Source: Chryseobacterium viscerum (GTDB taxonomy: Bacteria > Bacteroidota > Bacteroidia > Flavobacteriales > Weeksellaceae). From it: 64,000 nucleotides of DNA. Of this stretch, positions 51,185 through 59,628 are shown in pieces (within the stretch, counting starts at the first letter, position 1; each line of letters starts with the position of its first letter). The translations under genes and the position numbers were made by a program. The stretch lies in the NCBI RefSeq assembly GCF_025949665.1, contig NZ_JAPDFT010000001.1, positions 1,736,001-1,800,000 of the forward strand, given 5' to 3'. A model generated the notes under the pieces. That model saw nothing but the letters and a program-made list of their open reading frames with translations, ran no database searches and had not been told where the DNA came from.

Positions 51185-52671
51185 GTGGTTTGTAATTTTA
51201 ATGATTCTGAATTGACTTCTCCATCGACTATTCTGCTGATCTGTAACGGATTTTCATTCCTCAGTTCTTCGGGCAAAAATTCATCCGGCCAGTTTTGGAA
51301 AGAAATAGGACGGATAAACCTCTTTACAGCATCCGGTCCTACGGAGGTAAAACGGGAATCAGTAGTGGAAGGAAAAGGGCCTCCGTGTTGCATGGCATAA
51401 ACAACTTCTACTCCTGTAGGCATTCCGTTGAAGAGTAACCTTCCACATTTATCCTTCAGAAAGTTGATCAGCATAAAATGATTCCGGAGGTCTTCATCGG
51501 TAGCTGCTACGGTAATGGTTAACTGTCCTTTCAGCTGTTGAGCAACATTCATTATTTCTTCATCCGTTTCACATGCTACAATAATACCAAATGGGCCAAA
51601 GACTTCTTCACTCAATACAGGATTATTCATGAAGTTTCTGGCATTGGTTTTTATAACGGAAGCGCTTCCCAGACAGTCTTCTGTTTCTTTATTTACTGAT
51701 GCAATTAATTCAACATCAGGTTGTTCTGTTGCGATTTTTTTGTTTTTTTCGAAACTTTCAAATATCCCTTTGTGAAGCATATTAGCGGGAGCAACCTTCT
51801 GAATTTCATCTTTTAAAGTATTGATAAAGCGGTCAAGAGAATTCCCTTTCAATGCAATAAACACTCCCGGATTTGTACAAAACTGTCCTACTCCTAACGT
51901 TAAAGAAGTAATATATTCTTTTGCTAATATTTCTGCTTTGTTTTCAAGCAGTTGTTTCAGCGCAAATACAGGATTGATACTTCCCATTTCTGCAAATACG
52001 GGAATAGGATTTTCACGAAGGTTCGCAATATCAAACAGGGCTTTTCCTCCATTGAATGAACCGGTAAATGCAACAGCCCGTATATCCGGATGCTGAGTCA
52101 AATAAGTCCCAATATCATAGGATGCTCCGGTAATATGGCTAAAGATCCCTTCAGGCCATTCGAATGCTGTAACAGCAGCCGTGATAGCATCAGCCATCAT
52201 TTGCGATGTCTCAGAATGTGCCGGATGAGCCTTTACAATGACAGGGCAGCCTGCCCCAATGGCACTCGCTGTATCTCCGCCCGCTGTAGAAAAAGCAAAC
52301 GGAAAATTACTGGCTCCGAAAACAACTACAGGGCCTATTCCTACATTGTATTTTCTGATGTCTCCTTTTTGCTTATCAGGCTGTGAAAGATCAATTCTGG
52401 CTTCTGTATAGATTCCGGCAGCAATAGCTTTTGCATAGCTTCTCCATTGTCCTGTTGTTCTTGCCTTTTCGCCGGTAAGTCTTGCCAAAGGCAGTGAGGT
52501 TTCAGCATGAGCTGTCGCCAAAAGTTCTTCTCCCAGTACTTCAATCTGATCGGCAACTGCGTTCATGAAGGCTGCCCGTTCTTTTACAGTGGTATTTTTC
52601 AGAAACTGATAAGCTTCGGCAGCCATCTGAATTCTCCTCTCAATATTTTGTGTTGATGTTTCTTCAATCAT
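51181..52671 (-). CDS. 2,5-dioxovalerate (alpha-ketoglutarate semialdehyde) dehydrogenase
   Basis: The 496-residue NAD(P)-dependent aldehyde dehydrogenase has catalytic Cys265 in GVGQFCTNPGVF, general base Glu228 in FAEMGSINPVF, a cofactor segment FGASNFPFAFS and KAHPAHSETS. The sequence is of the group that includes alpha-ketoglutarate semialdehyde dehydrogenases of hydroxyproline and sugar-acid pathways. Here it performs the last step, to 2-oxoglutarate. It lies 16 bp after the deaminase gene. Confidence 0.87.
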   Translation of the reverse strand: MIEETSTQNIERRIQMAAEAYQFLKNTTVKERAAFMNAVADQIEVLGEELLATAHAETSLPLARLTGEKARTTGQWRSYAKAIAAGIYTEARIDLSQPDKQKGDIRKYNVGIGPVVVFGASNFPFAFSTAGGDTASAIGAGCPVIVKAHPAHSETSQMMADAITAAVTAFEWPEGIFSHITGASYDIGTYLTQHPDIRAVAFTGSFNGGKALFDIANLRENPIPVFAEMGSINPVFALKQLLENKAEILAKEYITSLTLGVGQFCTNPGVFIALKGNSLDRFINTLKDEIQKVAPANMLHKGIFESFEKNKKIATEQPDVELIASVNKETEDCLGSASVIKTNARNFMNNPVLSEEVFGPFGIIVACETDEEIMNVAQQLKGQLTITVAATDEDLRNHFMLINFLKDKCGRLLFNGMPTGVEVVYAMQHGGPFPSTTDSRFTSVGPDAVKRFIRPISFQNWPDEFLPEELRNENPLQISRIVDGEVNSESLKLQTT

Positions 52672-52687
52672 AGCTTTCTTTCTGATG

Positions 52688-53593
52688 TTAATCTAATGCC
52701 GGTCGGTTGGCTATGCCTTCTTCAATGATCTTTTTAATTTTTTCAGCTTCCTCGCCATGTAGCTCCAGACGTGGCGCTCTTACGTAAGGACTGCTTATTC
52801 CTTCTGCTGTAGCAGCCAGCTTGATGTACTGGATAAGTTTAGGGTGAATATCGAGTTCCAGTAATGGCATAAACCATCTGTAGATTGCTACAGCTTTATC
52901 ATATTTACCTGCTTTAACGTAGTTGTACATTGCCATGGTTTCATTGGGGAAAGCATCTACAAGACCTGCTACAAGGCCATCTGCTCCAAGCATCAGAGTT
53001 TCCAGGCAAATGGTGTCTACTCCGCCAAGGATTTTGATTCTTTTTCCAAAACGGTTAATCATTCTGGTTACATTCGCAAGATCTCTTGTAGATTCTTTAA
53101 CAGCCTGTATGGTTGGATATTCAATAAGCTCTTCAAACATTTCAAGGGAAACATATATTCCATAATCTACAGGATTATTGTATATGAGGATAGGAAGATC
53201 TGTAGCAGAAGCTACGGCTTTGAAATATTCAACAACTTCATGGTTATCAGCTTTATAGCGCATTGGAGGAAGAAGCATCAGACCATCTGCACCAAATTCT
53301 TTTGCTTTCTTAGCAAAGGTTACTGCATTTTTGGTAGTATTTTCGGAAAGGTTAAGAATAACTGGAATTCTTCCCTGTGTTATTTTTTTTGCATATTTCA
53401 GCAGCTCAAATTTTTCTTCAGTTTCCAAAGCACTGGCTTCACCTAATGTTCCTGCGAGAATGATTCCGTGAACACCTGCTTGGATCTGGGCTTCTGTATT
53501 GAGAGCAAACATTTCAAAGTCTATCTCACCTTTTTTGGTAAAAGGAGTTAATACAGCAGGATAAATACCTTCCCAGTTTAGTTTTGTACTCAT
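52688..53593 (-). CDS. DapA-family enzyme, probable 1-pyrroline-4-hydroxy-2-carboxylate deaminase
   Basis: The 301-residue class I aldolase-fold protein has the Schiff-base Lys166 in QAVKESTRD and Tyr138 in IYNNPVDYG. The GTLGEASAL loop differs in its Thr-Thr equivalent from true dihydrodipicolinate synthases. In the hydroxyproline operon, members of this family dehydrate and deaminate the pyrroline intermediate to alpha-ketoglutarate semialdehyde. It is the first gene of the operon and follows a -7 element at 53611. A generic DapA role is less likely given the neighbours. Confidence 0.86.
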   Translation of the reverse strand: MSTKLNWEGIYPAVLTPFTKKGEIDFEMFALNTEAQIQAGVHGIILAGTLGEASALETEEKFELLKYAKKITQGRIPVILNLSENTTKNAVTFAKKAKEFGADGLMLLPPMRYKADNHEVVEYFKAVASATDLPILIYNNPVDYGIYVSLEMFEELIEYPTIQAVKESTRDLANVTRMINRFGKRIKILGGVDTICLETLMLGADGLVAGLVDAFPNETMAMYNYVKAGKYDKAVAIYRWFMPLLELDIHPKLIQYIKLAATAEGISSPYVRAPRLELHGEEAEKIKKIIEEGIANRPALD

Positions 53594-53610
53594 ATCAAAT
53601 AATATTTATC

Positions 53611-53618
53611 CAAAACTA
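53611..53618 (-). promoter_or_regulatory. -7 element of the hydroxyproline operon
   Basis: On the minus strand this reads TAGTTTTG, a perfect TAnnTTTG match, 17 bp upstream of the first start codon. No TTG is found at the expected -33 distance, which could mean activation by the adjacent AraC-type protein. Confidence 0.55.
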
Positions 53619-53684
53619 GCAGAATTTCAAAACGGTAAATGTTAATATTTTAATAGATATTAACCGTATTTTAACAGGTTGTTT

Positions 53685-54566
53685 TTATTGCTCTATGGTA
53701 GCCTCTTTATAGTGTTTAAGGTATTCTTTAGGTGAATATTTCATAATGGACTTGAAAACCCGGTTAAAATTGGTAAGGCTGTTGAATCCGCTGTTAAAAG
53801 CCACAGAAGAAATACTGTACATGCTGCTGGATGTCAAAAGTTTGCAGGCTCTTTGTACGCGAAGCTCATTAAGATACTCAATATAAGTAATGCGGGTACG
53901 TTTTTTAAAAGAGCGGCAAAAAGCCTGAGGAGTCATACAGGCTTCTTTGGCAATAAGGTCGAGGGTAAGTTTAGTTTGGGCAAAATTCTTCTTAATAAAA
54001 GTCTGGGCATCTATAATTCTTTGATCATAGTCTGAAATATGATCAGGCAGCTTCTTTTCTGCGGATAAAGGGATGTGGAGATGCCTGTTTTGCATAAGGT
54101 GACTCAAAATCCTGATAAAATCTATGATCTGGTCTACTCCTTCTGTTTTTTGTAATGCTGCAATGTTTTCCCCGATGCTTATTTTTAATTTAGGAGCCAC
54201 CTGGAAGCCTACTTCTGAATGGGCAATAAAATTTTTAAGTTCTCCGAATTCCGGTAAGTCGAAAAATGCTGCAATTTTTTTATAAGGATCAAAAAAAATA
54301 GAGATAGAATGAACTTTTTGTTTTTCATTTTTATCAAAATTGCCCCTGAAAACATGTGATTGATTAGCGCCAAGATAGAAAATGTCACCTGCCTCAAAAT
54401 TAAAGAGGTTTTGTTCTATAGCCAGTGTTCCATGTCCTTTAATAATCCACATGATCTGGGTTTCTGTATGGCGATGGAAGTAAGGATAGAAATTGGGCAT
54501 TATATCTTCCTGAATGCGGATGCTTTTGTTGGTGTCGGCAGGGACTGAAAACTGGAGACTCTTCAT
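53685..54566 (-). CDS. AraC-family regulator of the hydroxyproline locus
   Basis: The 293-residue protein has a cupin sensor at the N-terminus (about 20-100, with FYPYFHRHTETQIMWII and ANQSHVFRG) and a C-terminal double helix-turn-helix (about 190-285, with LDLIAKEACMTPQAFCRSFK and ISSVAFNSGFNSLTNFNRVFK). It lies directly upstream of the deaminase gene on the same strand and is divergent from the Xaa-Pro peptidase gene, so it could control both. The ligand may be hydroxyproline or a product (inference). Confidence 0.86.
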   Translation of the reverse strand: MKSLQFSVPADTNKSIRIQEDIMPNFYPYFHRHTETQIMWIIKGHGTLAIEQNLFNFEAGDIFYLGANQSHVFRGNFDKNEKQKVHSISIFFDPYKKIAAFFDLPEFGELKNFIAHSEVGFQVAPKLKISIGENIAALQKTEGVDQIIDFIRILSHLMQNRHLHIPLSAEKKLPDHISDYDQRIIDAQTFIKKNFAQTKLTLDLIAKEACMTPQAFCRSFKKRTRITYIEYLNELRVQRACKLLTSSSMYSISSVAFNSGFNSLTNFNRVFKSIMKYSPKEYLKHYKEATIEQ

Positions 54567-54750
54567 TGAATCAGTATTTTATGAGCTAATGTATTTAAAA
54601 GGTTAAAATATGACCGAATTTAAGCAAAATATGAACACTGGATATCATATTAAAATCCAAACTTTACATTATCTTTATTTTCACGAATAAAGAGCGGTCA
54701 ATAGTACAAAATCGTAACTTTAAAGCTTTAAATTAAAAAGTATTCATAAT

Positions 54751-56139
54751 ATGTTTTCAACACAAACCTATCAGGATAGAAGAACAGTATTAAAAAATAA
54801 TGTTGCCAACGGAATTTTATTGTTTTTGGGAAATATAGAGAACCCTGTGAATTTTGAACACAATCCTTATTATTTCCGTCAGGACAGTACTTATCTATAT
54901 TATTTCGGAATTCAGGAACCCCGTATTGCTGCCATTATTGATATTGATGAAAATAAGACTATTATTTTCGGAGATGAATTAAGTATAGATGATATTGTAT
55001 GGATGGGCAGACAGGAAACACTGAAAGAGAAAAGTCTGAAATCCGGAGTACAGGAAACTTTGCCCTATGCAGAACTTGCTCAATATATTCTAAAAGTACA
55101 GGCTTCCGGCAGAAAGGTACATTATCTTCCTCCATATCAGGCTTCCAATAAAATTTTGCTTGCCGATCTTCTAGGTATTAAAATAGCAGCATTACAGCCT
55201 TCTGTAGAGATGATTAAAGCCATTGTGAAACAGCGTTCTATAAAAGAGCCTCAGGAAATAGTGCAGATAGAACAGGCTGTGAATGTATCCAATGAAATGC
55301 ATCTGCTGGCAATGCGTTTGGCTAAACCAGGTGTTAAAGAATACGAAATTGCCAATGCCATCCAATACCTTGCTGCCAATAAAGAATGTCAGATGTCCTA
55401 CCCTCCGATTGTAACCATAAACGGAGGAATTCTGCATAATCATTATCGTCTCAATACCTTGAAAGAGGGAGATCTTTTCCTTAATGATTCCGGAGCGGAA
55501 ACTGCAATGGGATATGCGGGAGACCTTACCAGAACGTTTCCTGTGAGCAAAACTTTCAGTACAAAACAAAAGGAAATGTATGAAGTTGTACTGAATGCTT
55601 TCAACAATGCCCAGCAGCTTCTGAAACCTGGAGTTAAGTTCAGGGATATTCACCTGAAAGCCTCACAGCATCTTGTAGAAGGTCTTATTGATCTTGGATT
55701 GATGAAAGGAAATCCTGAAGAAGCGGTACATAACCATGCTCATACCCTGTTTTTCCAATGCGGATTGGGGCACATGATGGGACTTGATGTCCATGATATG
55801 GAAGATCTTGGAGAACAGTATATTGGTTATACCGAAGAAGAATCAAAGGATACCAAAACATTTGGTCTTAAATCTTTACGCTTAGGAAAATCCCTTGAAT
55901 CAGGATTTGTAGTAACCGTTGAACCCGGTATTTATATGATTCCGGAACTGATTGATATCTGGCAGACTGAAAATAGAAATGCAGATTTTATTAATTATGA
56001 TAAAGTAAATGAATACCGAAACTTCGGAGGAATCCGTGTGGAAGATGACTTCCTGATTACAGATAACGGGTACAGACTTCTGGGGAACGGACTGATTAAA
56101 ACGGTAGAAGAAATTGAAAATTACAGAGCTGAAAATTAA
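54751..56139 (+). CDS. pepP: Xaa-Pro aminopeptidase (M24B)
   Basis: The 462-residue protein has the aminopeptidase-P N-terminal domain (about 1-130, with FRQDSTYLYYFGI) and a pita-bread M24 domain (about 165-450). The metal ligands are in order: Asp in NDSGAETAMGY, Asp in GDLTRTFPVS, His in GLGHMMGLDVHD, Glu in VTVEPGIYM and Glu in GIRVEDDFLIT. It removes N-terminal residues before proline and should complete degradation of proline-rich peptides. It is followed after 13 bp by the dipeptidyl peptidase gene on the same strand. Confidence 0.9.
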   Translation: MFSTQTYQDRRTVLKNNVANGILLFLGNIENPVNFEHNPYYFRQDSTYLYYFGIQEPRIAAIIDIDENKTIIFGDELSIDDIVWMGRQETLKEKSLKSGVQETLPYAELAQYILKVQASGRKVHYLPPYQASNKILLADLLGIKIAALQPSVEMIKAIVKQRSIKEPQEIVQIEQAVNVSNEMHLLAMRLAKPGVKEYEIANAIQYLAANKECQMSYPPIVTINGGILHNHYRLNTLKEGDLFLNDSGAETAMGYAGDLTRTFPVSKTFSTKQKEMYEVVLNAFNNAQQLLKPGVKFRDIHLKASQHLVEGLIDLGLMKGNPEEAVHNHAHTLFFQCGLGHMMGLDVHDMEDLGEQYIGYTEEESKDTKTFGLKSLRLGKSLESGFVVTVEPGIYMIPELIDIWQTENRNADFINYDKVNEYRNFGGIRVEDDFLITDNGYRLLGNGLIKTVEEIENYRAEN

Positions 56140-56152
56140 TTAAAAACTATCT

Positions 56153-58324
56153 ATGAAGAACATAAAAAAACTAACGGTTATTGCATTGTACTTCCTGTGT
56201 CTGTCGCCATTGGCAGCACAAAAAACACAATGGACTCCGGATGGCAATGCCTATTATTCGTTTACTAAAAAAGGAGTTGAAATTGTTGATGTGCTGCATC
56301 CCGGAAAAGACCAGACCCTTTTAAACAGCAATGAACTGGTTCCTGCAGGAAGTTCTGAAGCACTGCAGGTACAAAGTTTTCAGGTATCTCCGGATGACAA
56401 AAGTTTATTACTCTTTGCCAATACCAAGAAAGTATGGAGAGACAACACCCGTGGAGACTACTGGATTTTCGATAAAAACACTAAAAAGCTTACCCGGCTT
56501 GGAAAAGGCTTGCCAGCTTCATCACTGATGTTTGCAAAATATTCACCCGATGGCAAAAAAGTAGCGTATGTATCTAAACACAATATTTATGTTGAAGATC
56601 TTTCAAATAACCAGCTTACCAAGATCACTACCGATGGCACAGACGGAATGATTAACGGTACTTTCGACTGGGTATATGAAGAGGAGTTTGGAACTCAGGA
56701 TGGTTTCCGATGGTCACCCGACGGAAACAAAATTGCTTACTGGAAACTGGATGCACGAGGCACAAAAAACTTTCTGATGATTAATAATACAGACAGCCTG
56801 TATTCATTTACAGTTCCTGTAGAGTATCCCAAAGTGGGTGAAAATCCCTCAGGATGTAGTATCTGGTTCTATGACCTTGCTTCCAAATCTTCAAAGAAAG
56901 CTGATATTGCAGGAGATGAAATGCAAAACTATATTCCGAGAATGGAATGGGTACTGGATTCTAAATCCGTTATTCTGCAGCAATTGAACAGAAAACAGAA
57001 TCAAAGTAAAATCATCGTGGCAGATGCCAGTTCCGGAAACAGTAAAACCATTCATACGGAAAAAGATGCTGCATGGATTGATATAAAGTCCCGCTGGAAT
57101 GACAATGATCCGAAGGGCTGGGACTGGATTGATAATGGAAAAGAATTTCTATGGCTTTCTGAGAAAGACGGATGGAGACATATTTATAAAATAGATATGA
57201 ACGGTAAGGAAACATTGATTACGAAAGATGCCTTCGATGTGATTAAGCCGGAATTTTTTGATGTTCAGAACAAACAGATTTACTTCTTAGCTTCCCCAAA
57301 TAACGCCACTCAGAAATACCTGTATAAAGTAAGTATGAAAGGAGGAAATGCCCAAAAAGTAACCCCGGCATCCTATACAGGTTCTAATAGTTATACCATA
57401 TCGCCTAATGGAAAGATTGCTATGTTTACCAATAACAGTATCAATGCATTTTCTGCAGATGCAGTAATATCACTTCCGGAGCATAAAGAGCTTGTAGCTG
57501 CCAAAAGATCTGCAAAGGCTGATCCAGCTAAGTCTAAAGCTGAATTTTTTCAGATTACGACACAGGATGGTATTACATTAGATGGCTGGGTAGTAAAGCC
57601 TAAAAATTTTGACCCCAATAAAAAATATCCTATCGTTTTTACAGTGTATGGAGAACCCGCTATGCAAACGGTAACAGACGAATTTTATACCGGTTGGAAT
57701 TGGTTATATGCCGGAGATATGGCTGAAGACGGCTATCTGTATGTTTCTCTCGAAAACCGTGGAACACCTGCTCCAAGAGGTCGTGAATGGAGAAAATCGG
57801 TGTATCGCAAAATAGGACAGCTTAATATCCGTGATCAGGCAATGGGTGCCAAAGCTTTGTTTGCAAAATGGCCTTATGTAGATACTTCAAGGGTTGCCGT
57901 ATGGGGATGGAGCGGCGGAGGTTCATCTACCCTGAATCTTTTAGGGCAATATCCTGATATCTACCAGACGGGGATTGCAATTGCTCCCGTTGCTAATCAG
58001 TTATTCTATGACAATATCTACCAGGAAAGATATATGGGGCTTCCACAGGAAAACCGAGAAGATTTTGTCAATGGATCTCCATTGGCTTATGCTAAAAACT
58101 TAAAAGGAAATCTTCTGCTGGTTCACGGAACCGGCGATGATAATGTACATTACCAGAATACAGAAGTATACATCAACGAACTGGTAAAATACAATAAGCA
58201 GTTTCAGCTGATGTCCTATCCTAACCGTACTCATTCTATTGACGAAGGAGAAGGAACATCACTGCACTTGACTACCATGTTTACAAAATATCTGAAAGAG
58301 CACTGTCCTCCCGGAGGAAGATAA
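56153..58324 (+). CDS. Dipeptidyl peptidase IV (S9B), exported
   Basis: The 723-residue protein has a signal peptide (1-22, ending LAAQ). An eight-bladed propeller domain (about 25-460) holds the DPP-IV double-Glu motif DWVYEEEFG. The S9 catalytic domain has Ser587 in WGWSGGGSS, Asp662 or Asp663 in GTGDDNVHYQ, and His694 in RTHSID. It cleaves X-Pro dipeptides from N-termini in the periplasm. With the Xaa-Pro peptidase 13 bp upstream it forms a proline-peptide processing pair next to the hydroxyproline operon. A terminator follows. Confidence 0.92.
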   Translation: MKNIKKLTVIALYFLCLSPLAAQKTQWTPDGNAYYSFTKKGVEIVDVLHPGKDQTLLNSNELVPAGSSEALQVQSFQVSPDDKSLLLFANTKKVWRDNTRGDYWIFDKNTKKLTRLGKGLPASSLMFAKYSPDGKKVAYVSKHNIYVEDLSNNQLTKITTDGTDGMINGTFDWVYEEEFGTQDGFRWSPDGNKIAYWKLDARGTKNFLMINNTDSLYSFTVPVEYPKVGENPSGCSIWFYDLASKSSKKADIAGDEMQNYIPRMEWVLDSKSVILQQLNRKQNQSKIIVADASSGNSKTIHTEKDAAWIDIKSRWNDNDPKGWDWIDNGKEFLWLSEKDGWRHIYKIDMNGKETLITKDAFDVIKPEFFDVQNKQIYFLASPNNATQKYLYKVSMKGGNAQKVTPASYTGSNSYTISPNGKIAMFTNNSINAFSADAVISLPEHKELVAAKRSAKADPAKSKAEFFQITTQDGITLDGWVVKPKNFDPNKKYPIVFTVYGEPAMQTVTDEFYTGWNWLYAGDMAEDGYLYVSLENRGTPAPRGREWRKSVYRKIGQLNIRDQAMGAKALFAKWPYVDTSRVAVWGWSGGGSSTLNLLGQYPDIYQTGIAIAPVANQLFYDNIYQERYMGLPQENREDFVNGSPLAYAKNLKGNLLLVHGTGDDNVHYQNTEVYINELVKYNKQFQLMSYPNRTHSIDEGEGTSLHLTTMFTKYLKEHCPPGGR

Positions 58325-58334
58325 GATCATCTAT

Positions 58335-58366
58335 AAAAAAGTCTCACCGTAATGTGGGACTTTTTT
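58335..58366 (+). terminator. Terminator of the dipeptidyl peptidase gene
   Basis: A 13-bp stem (58335-58347 against 58354-58366) with one G-U type pair and a 6-nt loop ends in TTTTTT. It also has an A run on the other side, so it can serve the convergent gene at 58380. Confidence 0.85.
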
Positions 58367-58379
58367 ATGTTGAAGATGT

Positions 58380-58805
58380 TTATTTTCTTTTAAATACAAT
58401 CGTCCAGGTTATCTGAAAGGGCTCTCCTTTATATTTGTCAGTTTCTTTCATGACAATTTTCATGGTTGTTTTGTCTAGTTGAGTGATTTCAAACTTTCTC
58501 TCATAATTACCCCCGTCAAATAAAGATAAGATTTTGTCTTCAGAATGTAATTCATACGAAAAATAAAGCTGTCCGCTATCAATAATGGAGCCGTCTGCAT
58601 TAAACTGCATGAGGTCACTGCGGTTTAATTGATAATTTTTTACTGTCCGCTTTCCGTTTGCTTCAATTCCTTCAGTAGAGGAAAGTATAGGCTGCCATTT
58701 TCCGACAATCATTTTTTGATAAGATTGCTGATAAGGAATATTGAATGACAATGCTGCCAGACAAAAAGTAAAGATAAACAGTGTCAGATTAAAGGATTTC
58801 ATCAT
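58380..58805 (-). CDS. Lipocalin-like secreted protein
   Basis: The protein is 141 residues from the ATG at 58805, the first of two. The longer frame adds a non-signal prefix. After a signal peptide (cleavage near LSFN) the sequence MIVGKWQPILSSTEG, then MQFNADGSI and TWTIVFKRK, follows the small lipocalin/DUF-type beta-barrel pattern common in Bacteroidota. No ligand or enzymatic motif is visible. It is convergent with the dipeptidyl peptidase and shares its terminator. Confidence 0.65.
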   Translation of the reverse strand: MMKSFNLTLFIFTFCLAALSFNIPYQQSYQKMIVGKWQPILSSTEGIEANGKRTVKNYQLNRSDLMQFNADGSIIDSGQLYFSYELHSEDKILSLFDGGNYERKFEITQLDKTTMKIVMKETDKYKGEPFQITWTIVFKRK

Positions 58806-58931
58806 AATTTTGCTTTTAGGTTGGGTGAATATCAATCACTCATTTCAAATGTAGTGACAATCTGTTTAACTTTATGAAAATTGTTTTTATATCCTTATTT
58901 TTAACCTGTTAAATTCATAAAACCCAATCAT

Positions 58932-59537
58932 TTGAAACTGCCACTCTCCTATTATTCCAATCAAGATGTTCTTTTTCTGGCTCAGGATCTTCTGGGGAAA
59001 ATTCTTTTTACAGCTATTAATGGTGAAACAACAGCCGGAATTATTGTAGAAACGGAAGCCTATTTCGGAGTACTGGATAAAGCCTCCCATGCTTATGGCG
59101 GCCGGCGGACAGACCGCACTGAAACATTGTATAGTCATGGTGGTATTTCTTATGTTTATTTATGTTATGGGATTCATCATCTGTTCAATATTGTAACCTC
59201 TGTAAAAGACGAGCCTCACGCGGTATTAATTAGAGCTGTTGAACCACTGATAGGAAAAGATATCATGGAATTCAGGCGGAATATGCCTGCTGATAAAGCG
59301 GCTATTTCTTCCGGCCCCGGATCTGCAGCCAAAGCCTTAGGGATTGATAAATCTTTTAATAAAAAAAATATGGACGGAAATGAAATATGGATTGAAGATC
59401 ACGAAATTCAATATGCTCCCGATGATATTATAAAAGCTCCCCGTATAGGTGTTGCTTATGCCCAGGAAGATGCACTTTTACCCTGGCGGTTTTTTGTAAA
59501 AGGGAACAAATATGTAAGTAAACCCAATAAAGCGTAA
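58932..59537 (+). CDS. DNA-3-methyladenine glycosylase (AAG/MPG type)
   Basis: The 201-residue protein of the AAG fold carries the family motifs LAQDLLGKILF, GIIVETEAYFG (with the catalytic Glu), DKASHAYGGRRTDR, YVYLCYGIHHLFNIV and GPGSAAKALGI. It removes alkylated and deaminated purines from DNA in base excision repair. The start codon is TTG at 58932. No ATG or GTG in frame precedes it before an upstream stop at 58902, and the N-terminus fits the family length. A terminator follows. Confidence 0.9.
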   Translation: MKLPLSYYSNQDVLFLAQDLLGKILFTAINGETTAGIIVETEAYFGVLDKASHAYGGRRTDRTETLYSHGGISYVYLCYGIHHLFNIVTSVKDEPHAVLIRAVEPLIGKDIMEFRRNMPADKAAISSGPGSAAKALGIDKSFNKKNMDGNEIWIEDHEIQYAPDDIIKAPRIGVAYAQEDALLPWRFFVKGNKYVSKPNKA

Positions 59538-59573
59538 GAGTTGATCTTTAATACAGCCTTAAGAGCAAAAAGA

Positions 59574-59600
59574 AATCCCGACACAAAATAGGTCGGGATT
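59574..59600 (+). terminator. Terminator between the glycosylase and the T9SS gene
   Basis: AATCCCGAC (59574-59582) pairs perfectly with GTCGGGATT (59592-59600) across a 9-nt loop, followed by TTTT. Confidence 0.85.
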
Positions 59601-59628
59601 TTTTATAATGTTGAATCTGAAAATCAAA

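Noticed and set aside
55192..55653. 153-codon ORF on the minus strand inside the Xaa-Pro peptidase gene
   Set aside because: It is a shadow of a complete M24 gene with all metal ligands.
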